Of a DNA stretch of 8,828 nucleotides, positions 1-6,906 are shown one piece after another. The DNA comes from Actinomycetota bacterium (GTDB lineage: Bacteria; Actinomycetota; Thermoleophilia; Gaiellales; Gaiellaceae): assembly GCA_005883235.1 (NCBI GenBank), contig VAYE01000114.1, forward strand, positions 1 to 8,828. Reading direction: 5' to 3'. Under the pieces are notes generated by a model. That model was not told the origin of the DNA and ran no database searches. It was given only the letters and a program-made list of their open reading frames with translations. Positions within the stretch are counted from its first letter, which is position 1. Every line of letters starts with the position of its first letter. The position numbers and the translations under genes are program-made.

Positions 1-1623
1 CGAACAGCGGTCGGTGGTCGCGCCCATGCGGCCCGGGAAGCCGTCTCCAGCCTGCGACGGAACTTCCTCGCGACGCCGCACCGGCCGACGGGACCGACGG
101 GGCCGACGGCCGCGCTCGCCTCGCTCGTCGACGAGTTCGACTGGCTCCTGTCCTTCCTCGCACCTTCGACTGAGATGCCCCGACTCGCGTTGTGCCGCGA
201 GGAGAACGCCGAGGCGATGGCGGCCACGGTCGCCGTTCTGCGCACGAGCGCGGCGAGATTGGACGGTCGGGACGAGCGGCCCGACCTCGACCGGCTCGAC
301 GATGCGCGAGAGGCCCTGGCGCAAGCGCTCGCACGACGGATCCCGGAGCTGCCGGCGGTTCCGGACGACGAGGCGCTCGGGTCCGCGCTGGAGCCGGCGT
401 TCCGGATCCGAGCGCTCTCGTACGCGGCTCGGCAGGTTGCGGGCTATGCGCTCCTCGCGACCGGTGCGGACACGCCGGAGCTCGACGAGCTAGACGTGGC
501 CAGTCGGGACACCGGCCGACCGGCGCGCGCGGCGCTCCAGGCGACCGAGCGGCTCGCCGTCGAGCATGCGAGTGCGCGATCGGTCTGGTTCCGCAACAGC
601 CTCCGCGGCGCGGCCGGGCTTGCCGTCGCGGTCTACATCGCCCAGCGGAGCGGCCTCCAGCACGGCTTCTGGGTCGTGCTCGGGACGCTGTCCGTGCTCC
701 GCTCCAATGCACTCGGCACGGGCTGGTCGATCCTGAGCGCGCTCGCCGGGACGGCCGTCGGGATCGTCCTCGGCGCGGCCCTCGTCATCGCGATCGGAAC
801 GCACGAGGTCGTGCTCTGGGCCGTGCTGCCGATGGCGGTCCTGCTCGCCGCCTACGCGCCTCGGGCGATCTCGTTCGCAGCCGGGCAGGCCGGTTTCACC
901 GTCGTTCTCTTCGTCCTCTTCAATCTGATCCAGCCCAGCGGCTGGAAGGTCGGGCTCGTGCGGATCGAGGACGTCGCGATCGGCTTCGCGATCAGCCTCG
1001 GGGTCGGCCTGCTGTTCTGGCCACGCGGCGCTGCCGCGCTCCTCCGCGAGAACCTGGCGGCTGCCTACGCGCGGAGCGCGGACTACGTCGCGGTCACTGC
1101 CGAGCAGATCGCGGGCCGGGGCGACCTAAGCGTGTCGGACGGCGCCGCGCAGGCCGCACTGGTCTCCGCTCACCGGCTCGACGACGCCTTTCGCCAGTAC
1201 CTCGCCGAGCGGTCCGCGAGCAACGTGAACGTGGAGAGCGTGGGCAGCCTGGTCGCAGGCGCCGCGCGTGTGCGGCGGGCGGCGCAGTCACTCGCTGCAC
1301 TCGGCCGGATGACGGACGGTGACGCGAGCCTCGAGCGCTGCGGCCGGAACCTCGAGGACGAGGTCCACGCGCTGCGCTCGTGGTACGTCACGCTCGGCGA
1401 TTCCCTCGTCCACGCGACCGCGGTTCCTCGGCCGCACCTGCGCGACGCGGAGGGCCGCGCACGCCTGCTCGAGTGCGTGCACGACGCGGTCGCGGGCGGC
1501 AACACGACGGAGCTTCGGCCCGCCCTCGTCCTGCTGTGGACGAGCCAGCACCTCGACAATCTCTGGCGCCTCGAGTCGCACCTCGGCCGACACGCTGCCG
1601 AGGCTGCGAGCCCGCGTCGCTGA
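1..1623 (+). CDS. FUSC-family membrane transporter, C-terminal part (5' end outside window)
   Basis: The reading frame is open from base 1 to the TGA at 1621-1623 and gives 540 residues with no start, so the gene begins upstream. Residues 19-38 carry the stretch RRNFLATPHRPTGPTGPTAA, which resembles the linker between the two membrane halves of actinobacterial FUSC proteins. A soluble helical region follows to about residue 195. The second membrane half then shows helices at about 200-219, 221-235, 241-266, 270-287, 290-311 and 325-343, with the typical runs LQHGFWVVLGTLSVLRSNAL, ISFAAGQAGFTVVL and GLLFWPRGAA (FUSC_2-like). The last 200 residues are a cytoplasmic helical tail. Family members are related to aromatic-acid and fusaric-acid efflux proteins, but the substrate here is unknown. 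An ATG at 175 in the same frame is not the true start, because family-like sequence precedes it. The family call is firm; any function beyond export is inference. Confidence 0.9.
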   Translation, partial: RTAVGGRAHAAREAVSSLRRNFLATPHRPTGPTGPTAALASLVDEFDWLLSFLAPSTEMPRLALCREENAEAMAATVAVLRTSAARLDGRDERPDLDRLDDAREALAQALARRIPELPAVPDDEALGSALEPAFRIRALSYAARQVAGYALLATGADTPELDELDVASRDTGRPARAALQATERLAVEHASARSVWFRNSLRGAAGLAVAVYIAQRSGLQHGFWVVLGTLSVLRSNALGTGWSILSALAGTAVGIVLGAALVIAIGTHEVVLWAVLPMAVLLAAYAPRAISFAAGQAGFTVVLFVLFNLIQPSGWKVGLVRIEDVAIGFAISLGVGLLFWPRGAAALLRENLAAAYARSADYVAVTAEQIAGRGDLSVSDGAAQAALVSAHRLDDAFRQYLAERSASNVNVESVGSLVAGAARVRRAAQSLAALGRMTDGDASLERCGRNLEDEVHALRSWYVTLGDSLVHATAVPRPHLRDAEGRARLLECVHDAVAGGNTTELRPALVLLWTSQHLDNLWRLESHLGRHAAEAASPRR

Positions 1624-1646
1624 CCGGGGCGTATGGGTTCTCGTGC

Positions 1647-1675
1647 TTGCCATCGCCGACGCACGCGGGTACGGT
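1647..1675 (+). promoter_or_regulatory. Candidate sigma70-type promoter for the three-gene cluster
   Basis: TTGCCA at 1647-1652 matches the -35 consensus at five of six positions. After exactly 17 bases comes TACGGT at 1670-1675, which fits the loose TAnnnT form of -10 boxes in high-GC actinobacteria. Transcription would begin near 1682, leaving a leader of about 19 bases before the GTG at 1701. It lies in the only gap between the FUSC gene and the next gene. Short motif matches occur by chance, so this remains a prediction. Confidence 0.4.
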
Positions 1676-1700
1676 CCGGTCTCCACTTGGACGCACGATC

Positions 1701-1868
1701 GTGACCGATCCGACACTCGCCTACATCGACGCCGGCAGCGGAAGCCTGCTGCTCCAGGCGATCGCGGGCGGCCTGGCGGCCGGAGCCGTCATGGCGAAGG
1801 TCTACTGGCGGCGTCTGCGCAGGTTCCTCCACATCGGGAAGCCTGAGGACGAGGGCTCGCCGAGCTGA
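1701..1868 (+). CDS. Small conserved membrane protein with YIDAGSGS motif
   Basis: This gene encodes 55 residues from a GTG start and ends at TGA 1866-1868. The protein opens with LAYIDAGSGSLLLQAI, followed by one hydrophobic helix at about residues 15-36, the basic stretch WRRLRR, and a charged tail. I recognise the pattern as a widespread family of short uncharacterised proteins (usual form YIDPGTGS/LLQ, one helix, then K/R-rich end), often found near envelope polysaccharide or methyltransferase genes. This copy has Ala where Pro is usual. The GTG was chosen because family members start a few residues before the YID motif; no clear Shine-Dalgarno precedes it. The next gene follows closely, so co-transcription is likely. 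Its molecular role is unknown; a membrane anchor or adaptor for the partners is only a guess. Confidence 0.7.
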   Translation: MTDPTLAYIDAGSGSLLLQAIAGGLAAGAVMAKVYWRRLRRFLHIGKPEDEGSPS

Positions 1869-1878
1869 CGGCTCGGCG
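1858..1878 (+). other. GC-rich hairpin spanning the stop codon of the small gene
   Basis: CGCCGAGC (1858-1865) and GCTCGGCG (1871-1878) form a perfect 8-bp stem with a 5-base loop that contains the TGA stop. No T-run follows, so it is not a classical intrinsic terminator. It could stabilise the upstream message, act as an attenuator between the small gene and the methyltransferase, or be a by-product of high GC. Confidence 0.4.
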
Positions 1879-1884
1879 GCGTTC

Positions 1885-1932
1885 GTGAGGGAGCAGGAAG
1901 CCTCCGTCGCCGGCCTCGAGCCGGGCTCGTCG
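1885..1932 (+). pseudogene. Possible displaced N-terminal remnant of the methyltransferase gene
   Basis: A GTG at 1885, in a different frame from the methyltransferase body, opens the reading MREQEASVAGLEPGS. I recall related NoeA-like methyltransferases starting with a similar leader ending in (D/E)PGSFRDPSG. The similarity stops at about 1930. The methyltransferase frame then looks family-like from about 1929, reading GLVGTREAED. This suggests that the original gene began here and lost a block between the two frames. The match is short and made from memory, so it is a weak call. Confidence 0.35.
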
Positions 1933-1961
1933 GCACGCGGGAGGCGGAGGACGTCCCGGTT

Positions 1962-3170
1962 GTGCCGGACGGCCTGCACGGCGGCGTGTCGGCGGTGCTC
2001 GAGCACGACGTCGTCCCCTTCGTCTCGTACCCCTACGAGTGGTCGTTCGGGATGCTGCGCGACGCCGCGCTGCTGCAGCTCGAGCTGGTGCGGCGGTCGA
2101 TCGAGGCCGGGATGATGCTCAAGGACTCGTCGCCCTACAACGTCCAGTTCCGTGGCGCCGAGCCGGTCTTCGTCGACATCGGGTCGTTCGAGCGGCTCCG
2201 CGAGGGCGAGCCCTGGGCCGGCTACCGGCAGTTCTGCATGCTCTTCCTGTATCCGCTCCTCCTGCAGGCCTGGAAGGACGTGCCCTTTCAGCCGTGGCTG
2301 CGGGGGCGCATCGACGGGATCACGCCGCAGGAGTGCCGAAGCGTGCTGTCGGCGCGAGACCTGCTCCGGCGCGGCGCGCTCACGCACGTCGTGCTGCACG
2401 CCCGGCTGGAGCGACGTTACGAGGACCGCGACGTCGACCTCAAGCAGGAGCTGAAGAAGGCCGGCTTCCGCAAGGAGCTGATCGTCGCCAACGTCAAGGG
2501 CCTCGAGCGGCTCGTCTCGCGGCTCCGCTGGCGGCCCTCGGGCTCGGCCTGGTCGGGGTACGGCCCGACGACGAGCTACACGGACGAGGACGCGGACCGG
2601 AAGGCGCGCTTCGTCGCCGACGCGGTGGGCTCGGAGCAGCCGCGCCTCGTCTGGGACCTCGGCTGCAACGACGGCCGCCACGCGCGGATCGCGGCCGAGA
2701 CGGCGGAGCACGTGGTCGCGATCGACGCCGACGCGCTCGTCGTCGACCGGCTCTTCGAGGCCCTCAAAGCGGAAGGGGCGACCAAGATCCTCCCGCTGAC
2801 GATGGACCTCGCCGACCCGTCGCCCGGGCTCGGCTGGCGCGGGCTCGAGCGGCGGTCGCTGCCGGAGCGCGGCACCCCCGACCTCGCGCTCTGCCTCGCG
2901 CTCGTCCACCACCTCTCGATCGGCGGCAATGTCCCCGTCGCCGGCCTCGTCGACTGGCTGCGCAGCCTGTCGTCCTCGCTCGTGGTCGAGTTCCCGACGC
3001 CCGAGGATCCGCTCGTGCGCCGGCTCCTCGCGCGCAAGCGGCCCGGCGACCACCCCGACTACCGGCGCGACTGGTTCGAGCAGTGCCTCGAGGAGCGGTT
3101 CGACGTCGTGCGCTCCGAGTCGCTCGCGTCGGAGACCCGCGTCCTCTACCTTGTCCGCCCCAAGGTCTGA
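1962..3170 (+). CDS. NoeA-like class I SAM-dependent methyltransferase with kinase-loop-like N-terminal region
   Basis: This gene encodes 402 residues from GTG 1962 to TGA 3168-3170; GGAGG at 1946-1950 is a usable ribosome site. The N-terminal part carries SYPYEWSFGMLRDAALLQLE and MLKDSSPYNVQF (Asp55, Asn60), then PVFVDIGSFE (Asp72) and GYRQFCMLFLYPLLLQ. These are hallmarks of proteins annotated as NoeA-like or class I SAM methyltransferases. The C-terminal half is the Rossmann methyltransferase: motif I VWDLGCNDGRHARIA at about 230-244, acidic residue Asp255 in VVAIDAD, then ALVHHL and EFPTPEDP near 343, and an ending typical of the family (RVLYLVRPK). The acceptor is unknown; a glycan or lipid-linked saccharide is plausible from NoeA and from the neighbours. 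Relatives are roughly 50-70 residues longer at the N-terminus, and family-like sequence continues upstream of 1962 in this frame without a start codon, so the 5' end may be damaged. The gene overlaps the next one by 20 bp. Confidence 0.82.
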   Translation: MPDGLHGGVSAVLEHDVVPFVSYPYEWSFGMLRDAALLQLELVRRSIEAGMMLKDSSPYNVQFRGAEPVFVDIGSFERLREGEPWAGYRQFCMLFLYPLLLQAWKDVPFQPWLRGRIDGITPQECRSVLSARDLLRRGALTHVVLHARLERRYEDRDVDLKQELKKAGFRKELIVANVKGLERLVSRLRWRPSGSAWSGYGPTTSYTDEDADRKARFVADAVGSEQPRLVWDLGCNDGRHARIAAETAEHVVAIDADALVVDRLFEALKAEGATKILPLTMDLADPSPGLGWRGLERRSLPERGTPDLALCLALVHHLSIGGNVPVAGLVDWLRSLSSSLVVEFPTPEDPLVRRLLARKRPGDHPDYRRDWFEQCLEERFDVVRSESLASETRVLYLVRPKV

Positions 3171-5649
3171 GACCCGATTCCGCTTCGCGCTGCGGAACGG
3201 CGCGCACCTCGCGGTGCTCTCCGCCTTCGCGTTCGCGCAGCCGCTGCTCGACATCCTGGGGCGAAACGCCGCGTTCTTCGCCGTGCGCGGGTCGACGAGC
3301 CGTGAGATCGTCCTCTTCGCCCTCACGGTCACCCTCGTGCCGCCGCTCCTGCTCCTTGCCGTCGAGCTCGTCGCGGATCTCGTCAGCCGTGCCGCGGCCG
3401 ACGCGCTCCACCTCCTCTTCGTGGCCGGCCTGAGCGCGGTCGTGGTGCTGCACGCGCTGACGAAGAGCGGATCGCTCTCCGGCGTCTCCGCCCTCGCGGC
3501 GGCGGCGGGCGTGGGTGCCGTCGCCGCGCTCCTTTACCGCCGGGCCCGCGTGGTCGGCTCCTTCCTCAGCGTGCTCGCGCCGGCTCCGCTCGTCTTCCTC
3601 GCGCTCTTCCTCTTCGACTCGCACGTGACGAAGCTCGTGCTCACCTCGACGCCGAAGGTGGAGGCGGCGACCGTCAGGTCGAGGACGCCGGTCGTGCTCG
3701 TCGTCTTCGACGAGCTGAGCACCGTGTCGCTGATGAACCATCAGGGACGAGTCGATTCGGGGCGCTACCCGAACTTCGCCTCCCTCGCCCGCAGCTCGAC
3801 GTGGTACCGGAGCGCGACGACGGCCGACTGGCTCACCGAGGGAAACGTGCCCGCGATCCTGACCGGGAACCAGCCGGTCCGGAACCGCCTTCCGATCTAC
3901 TCCCAGTACCCGCACAACCTCTTCACCCTGCTCGGCAAGAGCTACCGGCTGAAGGTGATGGAGGCGATCACGCACCTCTGCCCGCGCTCGCTGTGCGGCG
4001 AGACGCAGGCCGGGCCGCAGGCCGTGCAGGACACCACGGGCTCGCTCGCCTCGGACACGGGCATCGTGTATCTCCACCTGCTCGTGCCGCAGCCCTACGC
4101 GGACCACCTGCCGGCGATCAGCGACACGTGGGGGAACTTCGGCGGCCGTCAGGAGGCGAAGGAGCCGGTGCGGCGGAGCGCCTCGGGCGAGATCGAGGCT
4201 TGCGGGCGGCGTGTCTGCGACTTCACCGACCTCATCACGGCCGACCGGCGGCCGACGCTCTACTTCCTGCACACGGTGCTCCCGCACTGGCCCTTCGTCT
4301 ACCTCCCCTCGGGTCGGCGCTGGGCCCTCGACGAGCGCCCCCTCGACGGCTACAAGGAGGGGCACTGGCTGACGAAGTGGGCCGCGCTCGAAGGCGAGCA
4401 GCGCTATCTGCTGCAGCTCGGCTACACGGATCGCGCCCTCGGCCTGATCCTGAAGAAGCTGCGCGCGACGGGCCTCTACGACCGGGCGCTCGTGATCGTC
4501 ACCGGCGACGAGGGCGAGAGCTTCCGCGGCGACGACCAGCGCCGCCGCGCGACCCGGTCGAACATGGACGACATCGCCTTCGTCCCGCTCTTCGTCAAGC
4601 TCCCAGGCCAGCAGCAGGGCCGGATCGACGACTCCCTTGCGCCCTCGATCGACATCTTGCCCACGATCGCGCACGTGCTCCACGTGCGGATCCCCTGGCG
4701 GATCGACGGGAGCTCGCTCGTCGGGCGCCGCCTCCCGGCCGACGGAACCGTCTCCGTCGCGCGAGACGTGGGACGGATTTCGGCGCGGCTCTCCGAGCTC
4801 CGCGCCCGTCGCGAGCGCACACTGGCCGCTCAGGTGGCCACCTTCGGCGAGCGCTCCTTCGAACCGGTCTACCGGATCGGTCCGCACCCCGAGCTGCTTC
4901 GGCGCCGCGTCGCCACGCTCACCGTGAGGCCGAGCACGGCGAGCGTGCAGCTCGACGGCCGCTCCTTTCTCGCCTCGGTCGATCCGGCCTCGGAGTTCCT
5001 GCCCTCGCACCTCTCCGGCTCGATCACCGGCAGGCACGGAGCTCAGCTCGACCTGGCGATCGCGGTCAAGGGGAAGATCGCCGCCGTTACTCGAACCCAC
5101 GTCGAGAACGGGCAGACGAGGTTCGCGACCTTCGGCCCCGAGGACGCCTTCGAGCCGGGCCGGAACGACGTCGACGTCTTCGTCGTCCGCAGCTCGGGCG
5201 GGAAGCTGACGCTCGAGCAGCTGCGTGGCAGCGACCTCACCCTCTCGCTGCGCGAGCTGAACGGCCGCGAGGCGATCGTGTCGACGGAAGGGAAGGTGAC
5301 CCGCATCGACCAGACGGCGCTCAAGGGTTCGGTCGCCGCCATGCCCTCGAAGGCCGGCTTCGTGTTCAAGGGCCGAGCCGTCCGCGTCAAGCCGCGCCAC
5401 CTCGTCGACTCGCTCGCGGTGTTCGTCGACGGGCAGGCCGTCTTCGTCGGCCGGGCATTCGACCTCCGTCCGCTCCGGTTCCTCGACAAGGGCGGGCTCG
5501 AGAAGGACCGCTTCAGCTTCGAGCTGCCGGGCGCCATCCTGCCGCCGGCCGGGACCGACCACCGGGTGCGCGTGTTCGCGATCCTCGGCCGGGTCGCAAC
5601 CGAGCTCAAGTACGCCGGCGCCCACCCTTGGAGCGCCGGTGGCCGCTGA
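3151..5649 (+). CDS. Membrane-anchored sulfatase/alkaline-phosphatase-superfamily hydrolase or transferase
   Basis: This gene encodes 832 residues. TTG 3151 is the only start candidate near the family-like N-terminus; GTG 3214 would cut into the first helix. About five membrane helices (roughly residues 15-33, 52-77, 86-106, 111-130, 135-158) precede a large extracytoplasmic domain. Metal- and catalysis-type motifs are VVLVVFDELS (Asp187), LTEGNVPAILTG with Thr229 at the nucleophile place where sulfatases carry Cys, YFLHTVLPHWPF (His374, His379), and VIVTGDEGESF (Asp453, Glu454) where DHG is usual. Later signatures are DDIAFVPLFVKLPGQ and SIDILPTIAHVL. Residues after about 540 form a beta-rich C-terminal region of unknown fold. 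Thr in place of the formylglycine Cys argues against a classic sulfatase and for phosphoester or phosphoglycol transfer. The five-helix plus sulfatase-fold layout is like LtaS. Translation is probably coupled to the methyltransferase. The substrate is unknown. Confidence 0.8.
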   Translation: MSAPRSETRFRFALRNGAHLAVLSAFAFAQPLLDILGRNAAFFAVRGSTSREIVLFALTVTLVPPLLLLAVELVADLVSRAAADALHLLFVAGLSAVVVLHALTKSGSLSGVSALAAAAGVGAVAALLYRRARVVGSFLSVLAPAPLVFLALFLFDSHVTKLVLTSTPKVEAATVRSRTPVVLVVFDELSTVSLMNHQGRVDSGRYPNFASLARSSTWYRSATTADWLTEGNVPAILTGNQPVRNRLPIYSQYPHNLFTLLGKSYRLKVMEAITHLCPRSLCGETQAGPQAVQDTTGSLASDTGIVYLHLLVPQPYADHLPAISDTWGNFGGRQEAKEPVRRSASGEIEACGRRVCDFTDLITADRRPTLYFLHTVLPHWPFVYLPSGRRWALDERPLDGYKEGHWLTKWAALEGEQRYLLQLGYTDRALGLILKKLRATGLYDRALVIVTGDEGESFRGDDQRRRATRSNMDDIAFVPLFVKLPGQQQGRIDDSLAPSIDILPTIAHVLHVRIPWRIDGSSLVGRRLPADGTVSVARDVGRISARLSELRARRERTLAAQVATFGERSFEPVYRIGPHPELLRRRVATLTVRPSTASVQLDGRSFLASVDPASEFLPSHLSGSITGRHGAQLDLAIAVKGKIAAVTRTHVENGQTRFATFGPEDAFEPGRNDVDVFVVRSSGGKLTLEQLRGSDLTLSLRELNGREAIVSTEGKVTRIDQTALKGSVAAMPSKAGFVFKGRAVRVKPRHLVDSLAVFVDGQAVFVGRAFDLRPLRFLDKGGLEKDRFSFELPGAILPPAGTDHRVRVFAILGRVATELKYAGAHPWSAGGR

Positions 5650-5659
5650 GCGCCGAACC

Positions 5660-5705
5660 TGTTAGGCTCCTCTCGGGCAGCTAGTTAAGGTTCCTAACAA
5701 GGAAC
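5660..5705. promoter_or_regulatory. Nested inverted repeats upstream of the glucosaminidase gene (candidate operator)
   Basis: The 89-base gap between the two genes holds several overlapping repeats. TGTTAGG (5660-5666) and CCTAACA (5693-5699) are perfect inverted copies. GTTAAGGTTCCTAAC (5684-5698) is a near-palindrome with GTTA/TAAC ends. GTTCC (5690-5694) and GGAAC (5701-5705) form a 5-bp stem with a 6-base loop. The segment is much richer in A+T than its surroundings. GTTAGGAA/TTCCTAAC-like palindromes are used by ROK-family repressors of chitosan and sugar genes in actinobacteria (general knowledge, exact consensus not checked). A repressor binding here to control the glucosaminidase is inference; no regulator gene is in the window. 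Confidence 0.45.
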
Positions 5706-5726
5706 GCGCAGCCAAACCGCGGGCAA

Positions 5727-5733
5727 GAGGGGG
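5727..5733 (+). promoter_or_regulatory. Ribosome binding site of the GH2 gene
   Basis: The purine run GAGGGGG ends five bases before ATG 5739. It supports that start, which is also the one that yields a proper signal peptide. Confidence 0.6.
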
Positions 5734-5738
5734 CCACG

Positions 5739-6905
5739 ATGGCGTGGACAGCCGTAACCGGGAGCGGGGCAGGCAGATTCCGCCGGCTCGCGCTTCTCTT
5801 CCTGATCTCGAGTCTCGTCCTCACCGGCGCCGTCGGGCGCGCGAAGGCCGCCACCGTGAGCTCGAAGGAGCTGACGACCGGCTGGGCGCTCAGGTCGGCG
5901 ACGGCCGTGACCGACACCGGAGCCACGATCTCCCAGGTCGGCTACGGCACCACGGGGTGGTACCCGATCTCCGTGCCGTCGACCGTGCTGGCCGGCCTCG
6001 TCGCGAACAACGTCTACCAGAACATCTACTTCGGCACGAACCTCAAGTCGGTGCCGGACCTCACCGGCCAGAACTGGTGGTACCGCGGTGAGTTCACTGC
6101 CCCCGTCAACGCGGCCGGCCAGGCGTACTGGCTCCGCTTCAAGGGGATCAGCTATCGCGCGCAGATCTGGCTGAACGGCACGCAGCTCGACGCCAACGCG
6201 GTCGGGACGATGGTCGCGCACGAGTACAACGTCACGAGCCTGATCCACCCCGGCGCCGCGAACGCGCTCGCCGTCCTGGTGACTCCGCCGGCGCACGCGT
6301 GCAAGGACCTTTCCTTCTGCACCGTCGACTGGAACCCGGAGGCCCCCGACATGAACGCCGGGCTGTGGGGCAAGACGTTGCTCGAGACGACGGGCCCCGT
6401 CGCGCTCCGGGATCCCTACGTGAAGACCGTCCTTCCACTGCCCGCGACGAGCGCGGCCGACCTGACCGTGTACGCGGACGCGATCAACGCGACCGCGGCG
6501 GCGGTGACGACCACGGTCAGCGGCACGATCACGAAGGCGCCGTATCCCGCGATCACGTTCAGCCAGACCGTGACGCTGAACCCGAACGAGCGCCGCGAGA
6601 TCGTGTTCGACCCGGCGACGTATCCCCAGCTCCACGTCTCCAACCCGGTCCTCTGGTGGCCGTACCAATTCGGGAGCCCGGAGCTCTACCACCTCGACCT
6701 CTCCGCGGCCTCCGGCGGTGCGACCTCGGACACGAAGGCGACCGACTTCGGCATCCGCCAGTTCACCGACTACCGGACGGTCGTGAACGGGACGTCCTTC
6801 GTCGGCTACAAGGTCAACGGCCAGCCGATCTTCGTCCGGGGCGGCGGCTACGTGTGGGACATGCTGCAGCGGTTCGAGCCGCGCAGCGACGCGACCACGA
6901 TCCAG
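5739..6905 (+). CDS. Secreted GH2 exo-beta-D-glucosaminidase (CsxA type), N-terminal part of a broken gene
   Basis: From ATG 5739 the protein has a signal peptide: basic residues GRFRRL, hydrophobic LALLFLISSLVLTGAV, and probable cleavage after AKA at residue 37. The GH2 sugar-binding domain follows, with GWYPISVPSTVLAGL, NWWYRGEF, YRAQIWLNGTQLD, DLSFCTVDWNPEAPD and ALRDPYVKT. An immunoglobulin-like domain ends in NPVLWWPYQFGSPELYHLDL, and the barrel begins with FGIRQF and VNGQPIFVRGGGYVWDML. These fit exo-chitosanase/glucosaminidases that remove glucosamine from the non-reducing end of chitosan. A GH2 mannosidase is the main alternative. Family-like sequence stops at about DATTIQ (6905). After that the same frame stays open to 8786 only as arginine-rich nonsense; the true continuation is one frame over, from 6907. 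The two parts should be read as one gene with a break. Confidence 0.82.
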
Positions 6906-6906
6906 T

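Noticed and set aside
175..1623. ATG 175 as the true start of the FUSC gene.
   Set aside because: Family-like sequence (RRNFLATPHRPTGPTGPTAA) is encoded upstream in the same frame to base 1, so the gene is cut by the window edge.
1170..3332. A 720-residue open frame on the minus strand.
   Set aside because: It spans antisense to the FUSC, small and methyltransferase genes; composition is typical of GC-driven stop-free shadows.
2764..5625. A 953-residue open frame on the minus strand.
   Set aside because: It is the antisense shadow of the sulfatase-fold gene, with low-complexity Arg/Glu/Gly/Ala content, no domains, and it covers a gene with clear motifs.
3631..5649. A classic arylsulfatase with formylglycine modification.
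   Set aside because: The CxPSR-type Cys motif is absent; a Thr stands in its place.
5650..5738. Intrinsic terminator after the sulfatase-fold gene.
   Set aside because: Inverted repeats are present but short, A+T-rich and not followed by a T-run; an operator reading fits better.
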